The position numbers were made by a program, and so were the translations under genes. A DNA stretch of 64,000 nucleotides, taken from NCBI RefSeq assembly GCF_027887165.1, contig NC_077232.1, positions 10,602,257 to 10,666,256 on the forward strand. The letters are read 5' to 3'. Each line of letters starts with the position of its first letter. Position 1 is the first letter of the stretch. The DNA is from Monodelphis domestica. Its lineage: Eukaryota > Chordata > Mammalia > Didelphimorphia > Didelphidae. Below the pieces are notes generated by a model. That model searched no databases, was not told the DNA's origin, and saw only the letters and a program-made list of their open reading frames with translations. Positions 35,376-49,104 of this stretch are shown here, piece after piece.

Positions 35376-36235
35376 TTCTGAGTGTCAGAGCCCCTTCTTC
35401 CTCAGGCCTCCAAATTCTGCCCCAGGACTTGACTTCTCCCTGGCCAATATCCACCAACATGGTCCTCTCGGGGGCTCCACTTTCCCCATTTCTTTAACAC
35501 CTGCCTCTTTCCCTCCTTCATCCCCAAGACTCAGACCCTCCTTCTGAGCAGGCTGATTGCCATAAAACCTGGGCAACAGACTAACTGAAAGTAGAGGTTC
35601 CCATCATTTGTGGTGCTGACAGCAAGTGCCTCTTGGGAAAAGATTCGGTAGAGTCCCATTTAGAACTGTGAATCTAGATTTGGTGGGACGGTCTTAAAAT
35701 AAGTTATATTATATTATATATTATTACAATATATTCTATTTACCACATAAATTCACCTGTGTTTTTCTCTTGGGATAATTATATTTGACTTTGTATAGGT
35801 AGCCCAGACCTTAATGCAAATTATGCTTGAAATTTGATATGTAAGTGATAGGTTTAGAAATTTTAGAAATAAGTGAAATTGTATCAGTCATGTTACACTG
35901 GTCTCTAAGAGCAATCACTCTAGACTGTCAAGCTGATAGATACATGGTGATTTTCTGTGTAAGATAATTTGATAATGCATTTAACTGAATAGGCTGTCAA
36001 TTGTTTTCTTTCATATTTTAAATCCACAACATCATTTGTTATCTTTTAATTTTTCCTTTATTTTTGGGAAAAACAGAGTATATGAAATGATGCTAATTAA
36101 AAGTTATTTCTATAGAGCCATAACATTATTCCCTTACTAAATTAGCTCCTCTTTAGATCTAGATGCCATAAAATGATGAATTAACATATTTGAGGGCATG
36201 GTTAGTTTGTTTAAAAATTTCAGCATTTAATTGGG

Positions 36236-36432
36236 TAGGAAATAAAGTTACGCTCTTTTTTCATGAATTTTATTAGAATTTTCTTGAATAGGTGGAGGCA
36301 GAGAATTAAAGGGAAAAGACTTTTAGTCATGTTAGTGCTCTCCACATATCCCTCACTAGATGATGTCACTAGGATTAGAGGGAGACAGGAAAGACCCTAT
36401 GGGTAATCCTGGGAGAGGCTTCCCTTCACACA
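36236..36432 (-). mobile_element. LTR, family E (copy D)
   Basis: On the minus strand it starts TGTGTGAAGGGAAGCC and ends in a region with AATAAAATTC. It matches 42364-42617 (-) and the start of 9273-9450 (+). It directly follows internal remnant X at 36433-36910, so this is an internal-to-3'-LTR junction of one ERV family. Confidence 0.6.
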
Positions 36433-36910
36433 ATTATGCCATTGATTCTTTGGGAGACCAGCATATTAAATCTCCTCAGTTGACTTTTCTAGGAGATTAA
36501 CATGTCAGGTTTCCGCCAATGAATCATTCCACATATGTAGCTTATATATCTAAAAAACCTCTTCCTGGAGGTGTATAGAATATTGCACTTTACTAAGGGG
36601 GAATTACAACAATTTGGGAATAAGAGGGGAAAAGAGGAAAAAGGAGGAAGAAAACAAAAAATGATTGATAGGCACATTGACAAAGTTAATTAGGGAGCAG
36701 TCCCCTTTGGCATAAGAGTTGACATTCAAAATAAATGATGGGCTCAATCCCCTTCAGTTCAGTTCCTTATATCCCAAAGTTCATTCTGGAGCTCTTGATG
36801 TGGTCTGTGGGGTCTGTAGGCATCCTGATGGCATCTTCTCCAGAAGGTCCACTTTCTTGACTCAGGGTGTTGGCAATTTTCTTTTCCTCAAATTGCTTTA
36901 AAAGATCTGG
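36433..36910 (-). mobile_element. ERV internal remnant X (copy D)
   Basis: It matches the internal segments of ERV-Z at about 5930-6346 (+) and 46700-47130 (-). Shared blocks include GAACTTTGG, the GAATGTNAACTCTNATGCCA region, TTGTCAATGNGCCTA and GATTCATTGG. No protein domain is recognised. It probably represents the 3' internal end of a class I ERV. Confidence 0.55.
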
Positions 36911-37018
36911 AACCTTAGGAGGTGCTGACCAACACTAGAATCACCCCAGGACACATGGCTGAGTGATGAGGTATATGAATCCATTCTCAAAAGAAAACCC
37001 AAACCCCAAAACAACCAA

Positions 37019-37152
37019 ATAGAAGAGGAAAAATTAAATTCTGGATAAAATATCTATCAAAATCATATGTGTATAAAATTATGAGTAAAAATAGAACTAT
37101 AACAGATCCTTCAGTCACCAGTAAGGCCCAATAAAAGTGACGTATGTCCTAC
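37019..37152 (+). repeat. Near-identical direct repeat, right copy
   Basis: This is the partner of 35247-35375. The two copies bracket the ERV D remnant (36236-36910) and are about 1.77 kb apart. Confidence 0.9.
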
Positions 37153-38370
37153 AAGCCAGCAAGATACTTGCAACAATTCTGTATTTATACATCAGCAGCC
37201 AGGACTATGCAAAATTGCCATACTATAATTACAAAGGGGACAAGAGTCTGAGGTAAAAGGGAAATATGATTCCCCGGCCAAACTTTACCTTTAACCTCAG
37301 GGAATGAAGAGCCAAACTGAAAGCCAAATGGAGGTACATGTAGGAACCTGTCATGGGGAAGTGCAACATCTGAAATTGTCAAATAGCTGCTTCCTTGAAC
37401 CCCAAAACAAGTCCTATTGTCTTGGCATAGATCCTCAACGTGTGCTTCTTTTCACTGTGCACTGGCTTTTTTGTGATCCTTTCTTCTGAAATCAGACACA
37501 ATTATTACTTAAAGTCCCATAATATTTAACCAATGGCAGGTTTCCATAGTCTAAAGCTTTTGGGTATGCATTGATATTAGGGATAACAGATATTGTAAAC
37601 TCATCCTTTGAAATCCAAAACATTAATTCATGGAATCAAGTACAAAAAGTAAGAGAAATCAAATATCTCATTCAAAATATAAAGAAAAACATAAATAAAA
37701 TCAGAAATTCATTTTTCCCATTCCATTTGACAATGGGTCAGTCAAACATTGACATATGACAAAGATTTTTCCCTCAAAAGCGAGCTCTATTTCCTCCCCA
37801 ACGTGTCCATGATCCACAGTGCAAGTGTACATAATTTTTTAACAGAACATATAGCTAACAACAAAAACATCCTAACTGAAGGTAATATTGTATATTAGAA
37901 AATCTTAGATTAATATGTAATATATAAATTATATTAGATTAATATAAAAACTTAAACCAAACTTAACACTAAAAACAAATAAGCAGCAAATACAAAATAT
38001 GTGACAGGATACAGTCACTCAGTGTCAATAGAAGGTACCTATTTTACACTTCCCCTCCCAAGTACTCCCAAGTACCATTATTCATCTAGATTCCTTTGGT
38101 CACATCCTTGGTCACACCTCTGGCCTTCCCTCTGGTCATTCTAACCATTTCTATGTGTTATCTCACAGTGATAACAAATTCCTTGGCACTGTGTATTATG
38201 GTGCGTAATTTACCCTATTACAATCACTGATCCTATTGTTTTCTCCAGCTTCTTCAGTTTCTCCTTTCTTATTTTCTATTTCTGCAATCCATAGCCACAT
38301 TACCTTCCTTCCCACACACATACAAAAAATAAGTCATTGATTGTCTCTTGTGTTCCTTTAAAAAAGCTAT
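37153..38370. other. Unclassified stretch, probably ERV-d 3' region
   Basis: No domain was recognised. It lies between the direct repeat and a SINE and adjoins the gag relic further right. It could be degraded internal sequence of the same minus-strand ERV. AT-rich inverted stretches occur near 37905-37950. Confidence 0.3.
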
Positions 38371-38375
38371 GACTG

Positions 38376-38574
38376 AGGGCAGCTGGGTAGCTCAGTGGAT
38401 TGAGAGTCAGGCCTAGAGATGGGAGGTCCTAGGTTCAAATCTGACCTCAGGCACTTCCCAGCTGTGTGACCCTGGGCAAGTCACTTGACCCCCATTGCCT
38501 AGCCCTTACCACTCTTCTGCCTTGGAGCCAATGCACAGTATTGACTCTAAGACAGAAGGTAAGGGTTTAAAAAA
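38376..38574 (+). repeat. tRNA-derived SINE
   Basis: This full-length sense copy has target duplication AAAAAAGCTATGACTG on both sides. It is close to the inferred family consensus. Confidence 0.95.
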
Positions 38575-38599
38575 AAAAAAAGCTATGACTGCGGTTTGT

Positions 38600-39260
38600 T
38601 TTACAACTTCATCATTTATTTGCTCCTTTAATTCAGCTATTTTTCCTTAATTTTTCCTCCAATTCAACTTTTTCCTTCTTTAATCTATCCACTAATTCAG
38701 CTTCCTCTCTGTCAACATATTCACAGCCCTCAGACATATACTGCTCCCCTCTTTAATGTATTGAAGTCCATAGTGGACCAGTCAGGGCAATTTTTCTTAA
38801 AATATTTCTTAATATCTCAGGACCAGTGATTTACAAAAGGTTTTCTTATATGTCTAATATCTTTCTCCCTAGAGAGATCCAGGTCAAGACACCAACTTCC
38901 TAGTTCAACAAGTCTATCCATGAACTGAGATGGTCTCTCTTTTTTATCTTGTCTCAAGTGTTCAAATTTAGTCCAATTACTTAGCCTGTCAGAGCAAGCT
39001 CTCATCCCCTTTATTAGCCCTTTCCTAGCCTCACAAAGAAGTATGTAATCTTTGTTTGAATTTAGGCTGCAATTAGAATTTTCAAGGGGCCAACATATTG
39101 TACCCTCAGTCTGGGCTCCATTAACAATGGAAAATACATTGCTTCTTTCACTTTCCATTAATAACAGGTGTAATAATACATAAATGTAAACCCAGGTTGG
39201 ATTATAAATTTGATAAATGCTTTCAAACTTTTTAAATAACCAATATAGGTTCTTCATCAC
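38600..39260 (-). pseudogene. ERV-d gag relic (class I-like capsid)
   Basis: The main frame (39260-38817) ends with a capsid C-terminal segment: LLCEARKGLIKGM, then FEHLRQDKKERPSQFMDRL, which has the layout of the major homology region in gammaretrovirus-like capsids. After frameshifts, a charged helical segment (DREEAELVDRLKKEKVELEE at about 38640-38700) follows. The upstream part is less clear. No LTR was tied to it. Assignment is by pattern and order, with moderate confidence. Confidence 0.6.
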
Positions 39261-39602
39261 AGAAATGGGTTTTTTGTTGAATGTCTCAATGTCTTGTGGA
39301 GAAAAAGTTATATGATGTCTAATATTTACTAAATTCCTTTTTTATCATAATTGGGAACATCCATTAGAGTAAAAAAGTATATATTTGACTTGTCTGGATT
39401 TCTGGAGTCGGGTTTGATGATTGGGTTTGAGCTGAATGGGTGGGGAGGAGCTGACTGGGAAGTGATGTGGAAAGTTGAGGGGAGATTCTAACACCTACCC
39501 CACATAAGCTAAGGCTGGGGCCTTAAGGTGGAGGCTTAAAAACTAGCTCTGAGGAGGAGGAATATCCCCTTCCAAAAAAAGAAAAGATTTTATCCTATCA
39601 AG

Positions 39603-39851
39603 TGCCGGGGACATCTACGGAGTTGAATAGGGGACAGTCTAGGACTGTCAGGGGACAGCTTAGAGCTATCGGAGAAGTCGCAAGAAAGAAAGACTGGAAC
39701 ATTATCAAAGAGGGATAATGAATGTTTATTCTAAGCAGAACACCAGATTTAAAGCTCTTCTTGAAAGACACAATCCATCCTCCCCAATCCTCCCCAGAGT
39801 GTGAACAAGGGAGTTAACCCATTCCCAGGAGATCTTGGAATTGTTCATGCA
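39603..39851 (-). mobile_element. 3' LTR of ERV-c
   Basis: It pairs with 41856-42104, differing at roughly ten positions by eye. The RT fragment ends directly at its start, which places it as the 3' LTR. Confidence 0.85.
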
Positions 39852-39879
39852 GTCTTGCTTATTTGGGATTCATCTTCAG

Positions 39880-40010
39880 CCGCAATAAGAATATCATCCA
39901 TATAATGGACGATGTACAGAGCAGGAAAATGCGGTCTTACAAATGAAGGGCTGAAGCTACATATTGTTGGCTGAATAATCTTATCATTCTGGACATGGAA
40001 TGTTTGCATT
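39880..40010 (-). pseudogene. ERV-c reverse transcriptase active-site fragment
   Basis: One minus-strand frame reads through LYIVHYMDDILIAAEDESQ, which contains the YMDD catalytic loop of class II reverse transcriptase. It is preceded by a segment beginning SPTICSF, or close to it. The frame then stops at the LTR. The polymerase upstream and RNase H downstream are absent. Confidence 0.85.
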
Positions 40011-41340
40011 AAGAGTCCAGAGCTTCAAACAAGCTACTTGGTCAGACCAGGCCTGGCAAAGTTTGTTTGTTTGAGCATCTTAAAACCTCTGAATCTACAA
40101 TTAAAATATACTCATCGTAAGTTCTATCACACAGTGGGTGTTAACTCTTTGAGGTCCCTGTTTATCCCTAAGTATCAGTCTTTCTCCTTCCTGTGTGCAA
40201 GGAAGGGGTCAATAGCTTCTGAGCAATTTATCCGAAGGCTCCTTGGCTCAATTTAGATTTATTACTTAAGAGCCTTGTCCCATCCTTCTTTAACAAGTGA
40301 GCTTACTATAATTTAAAATATTGAATTTCTCAACCCTCTTTCATAATAATTTACTCTCAGTGGATTTTAGTTTGAACTCCACAACTCCCAAATAACTTTA
40401 AGTCCTTTAGCGATGTTTCAGTGTTTAACCAAACTGAAGTACAAAGCATTTACATGCACTCCTCTCAAATTTCTGTCTTAAAGTAGAATAAAACCTACAG
40501 TTTAGTTTTCTTTTAGCTCAAAATATTGCTACATACCTGATTAGATTCCAATTTATAATTTGTTGTATATATTTTACACTAGAATTCACAGTATCAACTA
40601 GTATCTCTATCCATTACTCTTATTTCTTCTGGCTTCTCCTCTTTACCATTATTGTAAGTAGAGGAAAGGTACTATCCTGAATTGTATTAATCCTTATGAC
40701 AAGCCCTTCTTGATTTCAAGGCTGCAGTTTGCATATCATATACCCTTACATTACTTCCTATACATTGTACACATTTTAAAAGCAATTCATATAACCTTGG
40801 TCAAAGACAACATCGTTTAAAAATTCTCTCTTGCAAAATACCAAATTCTTAGTACTAGTATTATTGAATTCCATGAACAGATTAATCACTTTAAAAACTT
40901 CTTGTGTGTCATATGATATCTTGTTACTATTCCTGACAGCACATGCATGAAAATAAATCTGATTTGAAAAAATCCTAAATTTAATTTCTAGAATAAGTTC
41001 TTCTCAACAACATAACAACTTTTCTGGATGACTTTTACATCTACAAAGTAGCCAGAGCAATTTTTGTCCTTATAAAATAAAATATTTCCTCTCTGTGTCA
41101 GTCTGGCTATCAGCCACATTTAGACAATTCTCAAATTCACTGAAACTATCATGCATAGCAAGATCTAACAAAACAAACTTCTAACCAGGAGTTTTGTTGT
41201 GCTCAATAAAATCTGGTTAACATTATTAACATGACAAATAGTTACCATAATACACAAAATTATATTTGTATCATATCAAAATCATTAACAATCCTCCCAA
41301 ATTGCATACATCAAACCATTAATCTTAAGTGAAAAGTAGC
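40011..41340 (-). other. ERV-c interior, unrecognisable
   Basis: This AT-rich sequence lies between the RT fragment and the leader. No gag frame was recognised. An open frame at 40038-40256 (+) has no domain. It may include unrelated inserted DNA. Confidence 0.35.
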
Positions 41341-41846
41341 CTCTAATTATGGAGTAAAAATCTCCCTTTTTCTGTTCTGAATTTTTCTCTTTTTCACTCC
41401 TTTGGGGGCCCATCCAAAGGAAGAAAGAGGAAAAAATCATTGAACAGGTATTTGCTTTTGTCCTCTGCTGAGGATTTTTGACAGACAGAGTTCAATCTTG
41501 CAAGTATCCCATTTTTTTTTGTTTGTGTCCAATTTAAGAATACATAGAGACGAGACTGTGACAAAGACAACGATAAACAGAAACACACAACATTGTGACA
41601 AGCATGCTTTGAAAGGAAAAAATCAGTGTTTTAGGATCCATTCTAAAGAAGAAATATATTTTCCCCTCTCACCCTTAGAGTATCTCGTATACTCACCATG
41701 GAGGGGATCTCCTTAGCATGGAGACTCTGCATGACCAGCACACAGCATCGGGGGTTCTCGAAAGAACCGGACAAGCCAGGGATTCTCCAAAGAGAACCGA
41801 AGGGAGGGAAGGGAGGGTTCCAATAAAGGAACGGGTGGGGGGGGAA

Positions 41847-41853
41847 GGCGCCA
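41847..41853 (-). promoter_or_regulatory. Primer-binding site of ERV-c (tRNA-Lys type)
   Basis: Two bases after the LTR end, the minus strand reads TGGCGCC, the start of the tRNA-Lys complementary primer site used by many class II retroviruses. The following bases diverge, so only the first seven positions support it. Confidence 0.6.
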
Positions 41854-41855
41854 CT

Positions 41856-42104
41856 TGCCGGGGACATCTATGGAGTCATATAGGGGACAGTTTAGGACTG
41901 TTGGGGGACAGCTTAGAGCTGTCGGAGAAGTCGCAAGAAAGAAAGACTGGAACATTATCAAAGAGGGATAATGAATGTTTATTCTAAGCAGAACACCAGA
42001 TTTAAAGCTCTTCTTGAGAGACACAATCTATCCTCCCCAATCCTCCCCAGAGTGTGAACAAGGGAGTTAACCCATTCCCAGGAGATCTTGGAACTGTTTA
42101 TGCA
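41856..42104 (-). mobile_element. 5' LTR of ERV-c
   Basis: It is followed on the minus strand by the primer-binding site and a leader with a splice donor-like GTGAGT. The poly(A) signal appears as TTTATT near 41978. Confidence 0.85.
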
Positions 42105-42363
42105 GCTTTGAACTGAGATTTCTATGTTTTGGTGTACTCAGCAGGAATGGTATGTCACAAACACCTGGGAAGAGGAACTCTATTCCATGAAGTCATGAAT
42201 GGTTCACTGCAATCACGCCTGAAATTACTGGCAGCCACAGCCTGTTCTGGTTGAAGTTGGAGGTGGGTGGTACCCTCAGATGATCTGCCCTACTGTCTAT
42301 TTTAAGCTGCTCTAAAGAGCTTGAGGGGGAGATATGAGGCTCCTCTCCATAGAGGTCACCATC
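42105..42363. other. Unclassified spacer
   Basis: There is no gene or recognised repeat between the ERV-c LTR and LTR E. Confidence 0.4.
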
Positions 42364-42617
42364 ATGTAAGAAATAAAACTAGGCCTATGATTCTTATTTT
42401 TCTAAAATTGTAATAAAATTTACTTGGACAGGTAGAGGCAGAGAGTTAGAAGGAAAAGCCTTTTATCACTTCACTTCCTCCCTCTCCCTTCTGTGTCTTC
42501 TTCAATCACATCTGGTTCACACTAAGTCATAGAAATAACATGAGATGATGTCATTAGGATCTTAGTGATACAGGTAATATCCCATGTGTGATCCTGGGAG
42601 AGGGTCCTCTTCACACA
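42364..42617 (-). mobile_element. LTR, family E (arm B)
   Basis: On the minus strand it starts TGTGTGAAGAGGACCC and has AATAAA-bearing sequence at its far end. It is the counterpart of 9273-9450, but more complete. Confidence 0.6.
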
Positions 42618-43003
42618 ATTGGACATCTTGTTTTAAAGCAAATTATATCTTGTTGTTTCCCTTGTTGGACTTGATTGTATTGGCTTTGTTTGTACAATTT
42701 TGTATGTAAGATAATAAAAAATTTATGATGCCTGTCATGTTGTCTTTTTTTTCTTTGTTCATAAATTCTTCCCTCATCAATAAACTGATCTAATAGGTAC
42801 ATGATTCTATGACCCCTTAATTTGCTATGGCATCACACTTTATATCTAAATCAAATGCCCTTTGGGACCTAATCTGAGGAAAGCTTATGACATTCTAGAG
42901 TAAATTGTCTGATTTAGAGCAAGGTGAGAACTCACTGTAAAAGTCTGAGAATTCTCTGATGTTGAGCAAGAGTGGAGTTCCAAATGAATATCAATCCACA
43001 TTG

Positions 43004-44608
<1,605 letters not shown>

Positions 44609-44611
44609 TCA

Positions 44612-47600
44612 TGTAACTATATAAATTAATGGTTTGGCTAAATATATAAGGATTCTAAAATAATCTTGTGGTAGCAGATTTAAAATAATAGCTTTTCTAT
44701 ATAAAAGTGTGGACAGAGAGAAACTAGAGAAATACAAAAAGAGAGTAGGGAAGATGTCTACCCTATCACACTAAATATTGCTCTGGTGCTCGACAGCCTG
44801 CAAGGGCTTATTAACTCTGGACCAGAGGATCCCGAGTTGCACCTACAAGGGCTCCTCCAAAAAGGAAAGGCCTCTCCAAAACTAATCTCTCCCTAAACAC
44901 CAAGAGAGGAAAGCCAGCTACTCACTTATCCAAGAGACAGGTCATCAACTGAAAACAACTCTTGAATAGGCCTACTTCAGCTCAAGAAGTTCAGGACTGT
45001 TATAGTCCTTCTTGTCCCTTCCCCTCTTTACAGGGGCCAATCACATATTCCAAATTGCCTAGCACTTCCCAGGGTGGGGCAGTGTCTGTGAGATCCACCT
45101 CCTATCCTCTGAGGTTGTGAACTCTGATAAAAAGGATTCACAAGTTCCTGACTGATTGAATTTCTGAGGGTGTGAACTCTTAGCAAAAGAATTTACAATT
45201 CCTGACTGATTGGGTTAAAAGGGTGGTGATCTCCAAGTAAGTGACTTGTGAATTCTCTCATATAAGGATTAAATCTAGGAGTTTGATTATAGATGTGAGA
45301 ATTCTAAAATAATCCTGTGGTCGAAGGTTTAAAATATTATACCTCAAGTCAAAATGGCTTTTAATAGCTTTTCTTTACAAAAGGATGGAAAGAGTGAAAA
45401 TAGAGAAATACAAAAAGAGGGTTGAGATGATGTCTAGTCTATCACACTAAGTATTGCTCCAGTCTTCCAGGAGGGGAAGGCTTCTCCGGAACTAATCTCT
45501 CTCCAGGAAGGCAGGAAAGGAAAGTCCAGTTACTCACCCAAAAAAACAGTCCAAGATCCAAGGTCCAAGTCAACACTGAGGTCCAAGTACAAAGTCACCT
45601 CCTGAGGCAGGTCAACAGCTAACGCTCCAAGCCCAAGTCTCCAGCAAAGCTCTCTTCTCCAAAGACTCCCTATGGAAGACTATCTCCAGGAGATTGCTCC
45701 CAGCCAAAGAAGTTCTGGGCTTTTCTAGTTACTTCTTGGTCCTTCCCCTCTTCACAAGGGCCAATCCCAGTTTCCAAATGGCCTAGCATTGCCCATTGGG
45801 CAGTGTCTCTGGAATCCACTTCTCACCTCTGAAGGTGTCAACTTTTTTCATCATAGGATTCACAAGTCTATGACTGATTGAATTATCACTTTAGCAAATG
45901 ACCTGAGAATACTCTTACTTAGTGTTTAGTAGGGGTGCTGTGAATTTTAAATTTACTCCACCCTGCTTAGTCTTTAGAATTCTAGCAACCAGGAATTTAT
46001 ACACCTCCACATAAGGATTAACTGTAGGAGAGGGTGGCCTATGACAGGCACGCGCTAGCAAGTGACAGAAACAACCTACTGACCCCCAGGGCTGTCCTAA
46101 GCCAACCTTAAGCCACCATTGGTACATGTGAGACACAGGAAGTGATGTAAAGAACTGCCTATATATTTTGCTTCACTTCCTGTGAGCTCTCTCAGTGGTG
46201 TTGGGACCACTTGGCAGCTTTTGGAGTACTTGTGGCTTTGGTGGACCTTGGCAATGGAGTTTACTGGGAGGAGCTCTGTGGCATGGTTTAGCTGAGGCGT
46301 CTTCCCTGAGCAACCTTGGTGAGTGACAAGGCTGACTCCCCTTTTCCTTGACCTTTCTGAAGGCACTAGCCTCCAAGGAGGCCCCTCATCTTGGAGGAGG
46401 CCTCGTGGCTAGAAGCTGAGCTAAATTTAATCTTCTGGGAAGGCCCCTTGGCTACAGCCTCTGAACTTGGCTTAGGCTAGGCCAGAGAAAATCTACCCTT
46501 TCCCTCTTCTCCTTCTTCTTAATTTCTTCCTTCTATGGTAATTAAACCACAGGAGAATCCCAAACTGACTTGAATATTTCATTGGGATTGAATTTTAATT
46601 CCTAGGAACCACTAATATAATATATTCAGTCAACAACCCTAAATTTTACCCTTAACATTCCTTTGAGTTCTCACTTTGGCAAGTGACTTGTGAATATTCT
46701 TACATGATGGCTAACAAAGTTTTAACTCAAAATAGACAAAGAGAATGAAGAATTCCCTTTCATAATCACCCTTTGTGATTCTTTGGGAGACTGGTCTTTC
46801 CAATGAATCATTTAACATAACCAGTTTATACCTCTAAAGATATTCTAGCTAAAGGTACATAAGAGGAAACTACAATATTTTGAAATAGGAGGGAAATAGG
46901 AGAGAGAGAGCAAAACCAATGTTTGCTAGGTGCATTGACAAAAAGTCAATTAGGGGGCAATCCCTGTGGCATTAGATTTTAAATTCAGAATAAATTTGTT
47001 CAACCCTTTTAGTTCAATCAATTTACACTCCAAAGTTCATTCTGGATCTTCTGATGCAGTGGAGGTTTCTTCATGGCACTTTCTCCAAACAATTCATTTT
47101 CTTAATTCAAGGAGTTAGGGAGCTTCTTTTCAGAAAAAAAAAAATTCTCAAAAAATTTTAAGTCTTGCATTTTATGAGAATTAATTATATGAAAATTTTT
47201 ATAAAATTTAAATATTGTATAAAACTTTTAGGAAAATAAGCTCATCTCAGACTGACAGAGTTTCTTAAGACTCAACCAGAGGACCTGGAATTCCATCCAT
47301 GGGACCTCCTCCAAGAAGGGAAGACCTCTCCAAAATTAATCTCTCTCCAGACACCAGGAAAGGAAGGCCAGCTACTAATTCATCTACAAAGCAGTCCACA
47401 TCCCAAGTTACCTCCAAGAGGTAGATCACCAGCTGAAGACAACTCTTAAAGATGACTAGCAAAGACAATGACAACTACATCCCAGGGGGGCAGTGTCTGT
47501 GGCATCCACCTCCTGTCCTCTGAGGGTGTGAACTCTTTTCATAAGGATTCACAAGTCCCTGACTTATTAAGTTTCTGAGGGTGTGAACTCTTACCAAAGA

Positions 47601-47744
47601 ATTCACAAGTTCCTGATTGATTGGGTTTAAATGGTGGAGCTCCCCAAGTAAATGACTTGTGAATATCTCTTACTTGACAGCAAAGTGTCAAGGAGAGGTG
47701 TTTTCAGTTTGGGTTGACAAAGAAAGTCTGATTCACACTTCACA
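44612..47744 (-). mobile_element. ERV-Z in arm B
   Basis: It has the same element, ends and TGAC target duplication (GTCA at 44608-44611 and 47745-47748) as 5387-7866, in reverse orientation. It shares the LTR 2 / LTR 3 junction, so the internal rearrangement also predates the duplication. It is longer because LTR A3 is inserted. Poly(A) signals of both LTR 2 (AAGAAA) and LTR 3 (TAGAAA) are mutated here. Confidence 0.8.
45939..46658 (+). mobile_element. Solo LTR, family A (copy A3), inserted in ERV-Z of arm B
   Basis: It starts TGTGAATTTTAAATTTAC and ends near CCCTTAACA. It has a TATATATT box near 46160 and an AATTAAACC poly(A) region near 46540, which match the layout of LTRs A1 and A2. Arm A is uninterrupted at the matching position (about 6478-6482), which defines the insertion. 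Confidence 0.75.
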
Positions 47745-48240
47745 GTCAGAAAGAACATAAAAGGCTTTATGCCCTATTTCCTTGGGTAAGAAGAAAATTC
47801 TTCCCACTGAAATGGGCACAATTCATCCTTTGAAAATGCCATCACCCGAAATCTAAAGAACATTTAAATTAACAAAGAGACTCACATATAGTCACTTTGG
47901 CTCTTCATAACAAGCCTGTGATTTTGGCCAGGCTGGCATTATGACATTCCTAACTCCAACCATGACCTCAGAATGGTGGCTGAGTGAATTGACCCAAATC
48001 CTGGCACCTGAGACCAAACCTTGTGACTGGGCATGCTGTGTCATTGGTACTAGACAATTCATTTCCAATCTTTCCATTTTGCTTCCATTCATTGCCTGTC
48101 TTCATAGGTATGACACCACTGGGTGCATGAATGCAATATATTCTTATTATTTCATCACCTAGCTTATCTGTAAGCATTAGGTATTTTTTGTGATTGCTGT
48201 CAAACTTTTTTGTTGTATTATCTGAGATCAAATAAAGAAA

Positions 48241-48910
48241 ATCAGCACTCTTTTCTGCATTTACTCAAGTCATCAATGATTTTGTTCTGTTCCCTACTTC
48301 TCAAGAGTAGACATTATTTTCTTTAAATGTCTCTTTTCACTAAAATAAAATCCTTCTACTAAATAAAATTTAAGCAAAGAAATGGCATTTCTGATTTTTT
48401 AAAATGTCTTTTATAGTCACTTGAGGCCATTATTCTTTGTAAGGAACTGGACTGCATGCTTCATTATTGGTCCTTTTGAGCCCTTCCCATTAATTGGGTT
48501 CATAAGCCCTTTGCGGATGTGAGATAACATGCAATGAGACTTGAGCTAAAAAATAATTCCTGGCACCTTAAGCAGTAAATAAGGGCCCAATTTTTGTTTT
48601 TCAAACATATTTTTTTTTCCTACAGAGTGTTTCCAAATGATCATAACCAGACATATGGTGCTTTGGGGCTACCTTCAATGATGACATCAAACTCTAATGG
48701 TTTCTAAGTGTGACATATTCTTTGTTTTTTCCACTTGACATCACATTCTTTCACAGATTCCAGGAAGCCTGGCCATTCATGCTCACAGGCATCCATAGAT
48801 TCTGATTGGCTGTTACCATACCTGAGTAATAGTCCCATTCCTCATTACCCTGCAATTACATCTCTTCACGTGTATAATCATGAGATGGAGATGTCATTTG
48901 GGTTTGCATT
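48241..48910. other. Unclassified stretch
   Basis: No gene and no clear repeat is seen. Homology with arm A does not continue here because arm A is interrupted by LTR A2 at the corresponding point. Confidence 0.4.
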
Positions 48911-49104
48911 CTTGCAGCAGAGACAGCAGAGTAGAGGGCGTTATGAAACCGTTCCTCCTGCACAATCATACACCCTCCTTTCTCTCTTCTCCCCATACTT
49001 GGGATTCACAATGATGTGCAGGCACGTCAGACATGTCGGCAGTTGACAGGGGATGATGTCACATCTGCAGCAAGGGAGGGGTGGTGGTAAATTTCCTCCA
49101 TACG
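48911..49104 (-). mobile_element. LTR fragment, family C (copy C2)
   Basis: On the minus strand the order matches LTR C1: AAATTTACCACC, then GCAGATGTGACATCATCCCC, CATTGTGAATCCCAAGTATGG. It is truncated after about 190 bp. It abuts old L1 sequence at 49105 (CTACAAATGCTTG), the same L1 position as at 31655. Confidence 0.75.

Larger units (their letters stand above)
39603..42104 (-). mobile_element. ERV-c: short class II provirus with tRNA-Lys-type primer site
   Basis: Two LTRs of about 249 bp (39603-39851 and 41856-42104) are nearly identical and lie in direct orientation. On the minus strand each begins TGCATRAAC and ends GTCCCCGGCA, with an AATAAA signal. The primer-binding sequence TGGCGCC (41847-41853) follows the right-hand LTR. 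Beyond it lies a donor-like CCATG/GTGAGTATACG near 41693. The left-hand LTR is preceded by a reverse transcriptase fragment (39880-40010). Nearly all other coding sequence is missing or unrecognisable. Confidence 0.8.
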
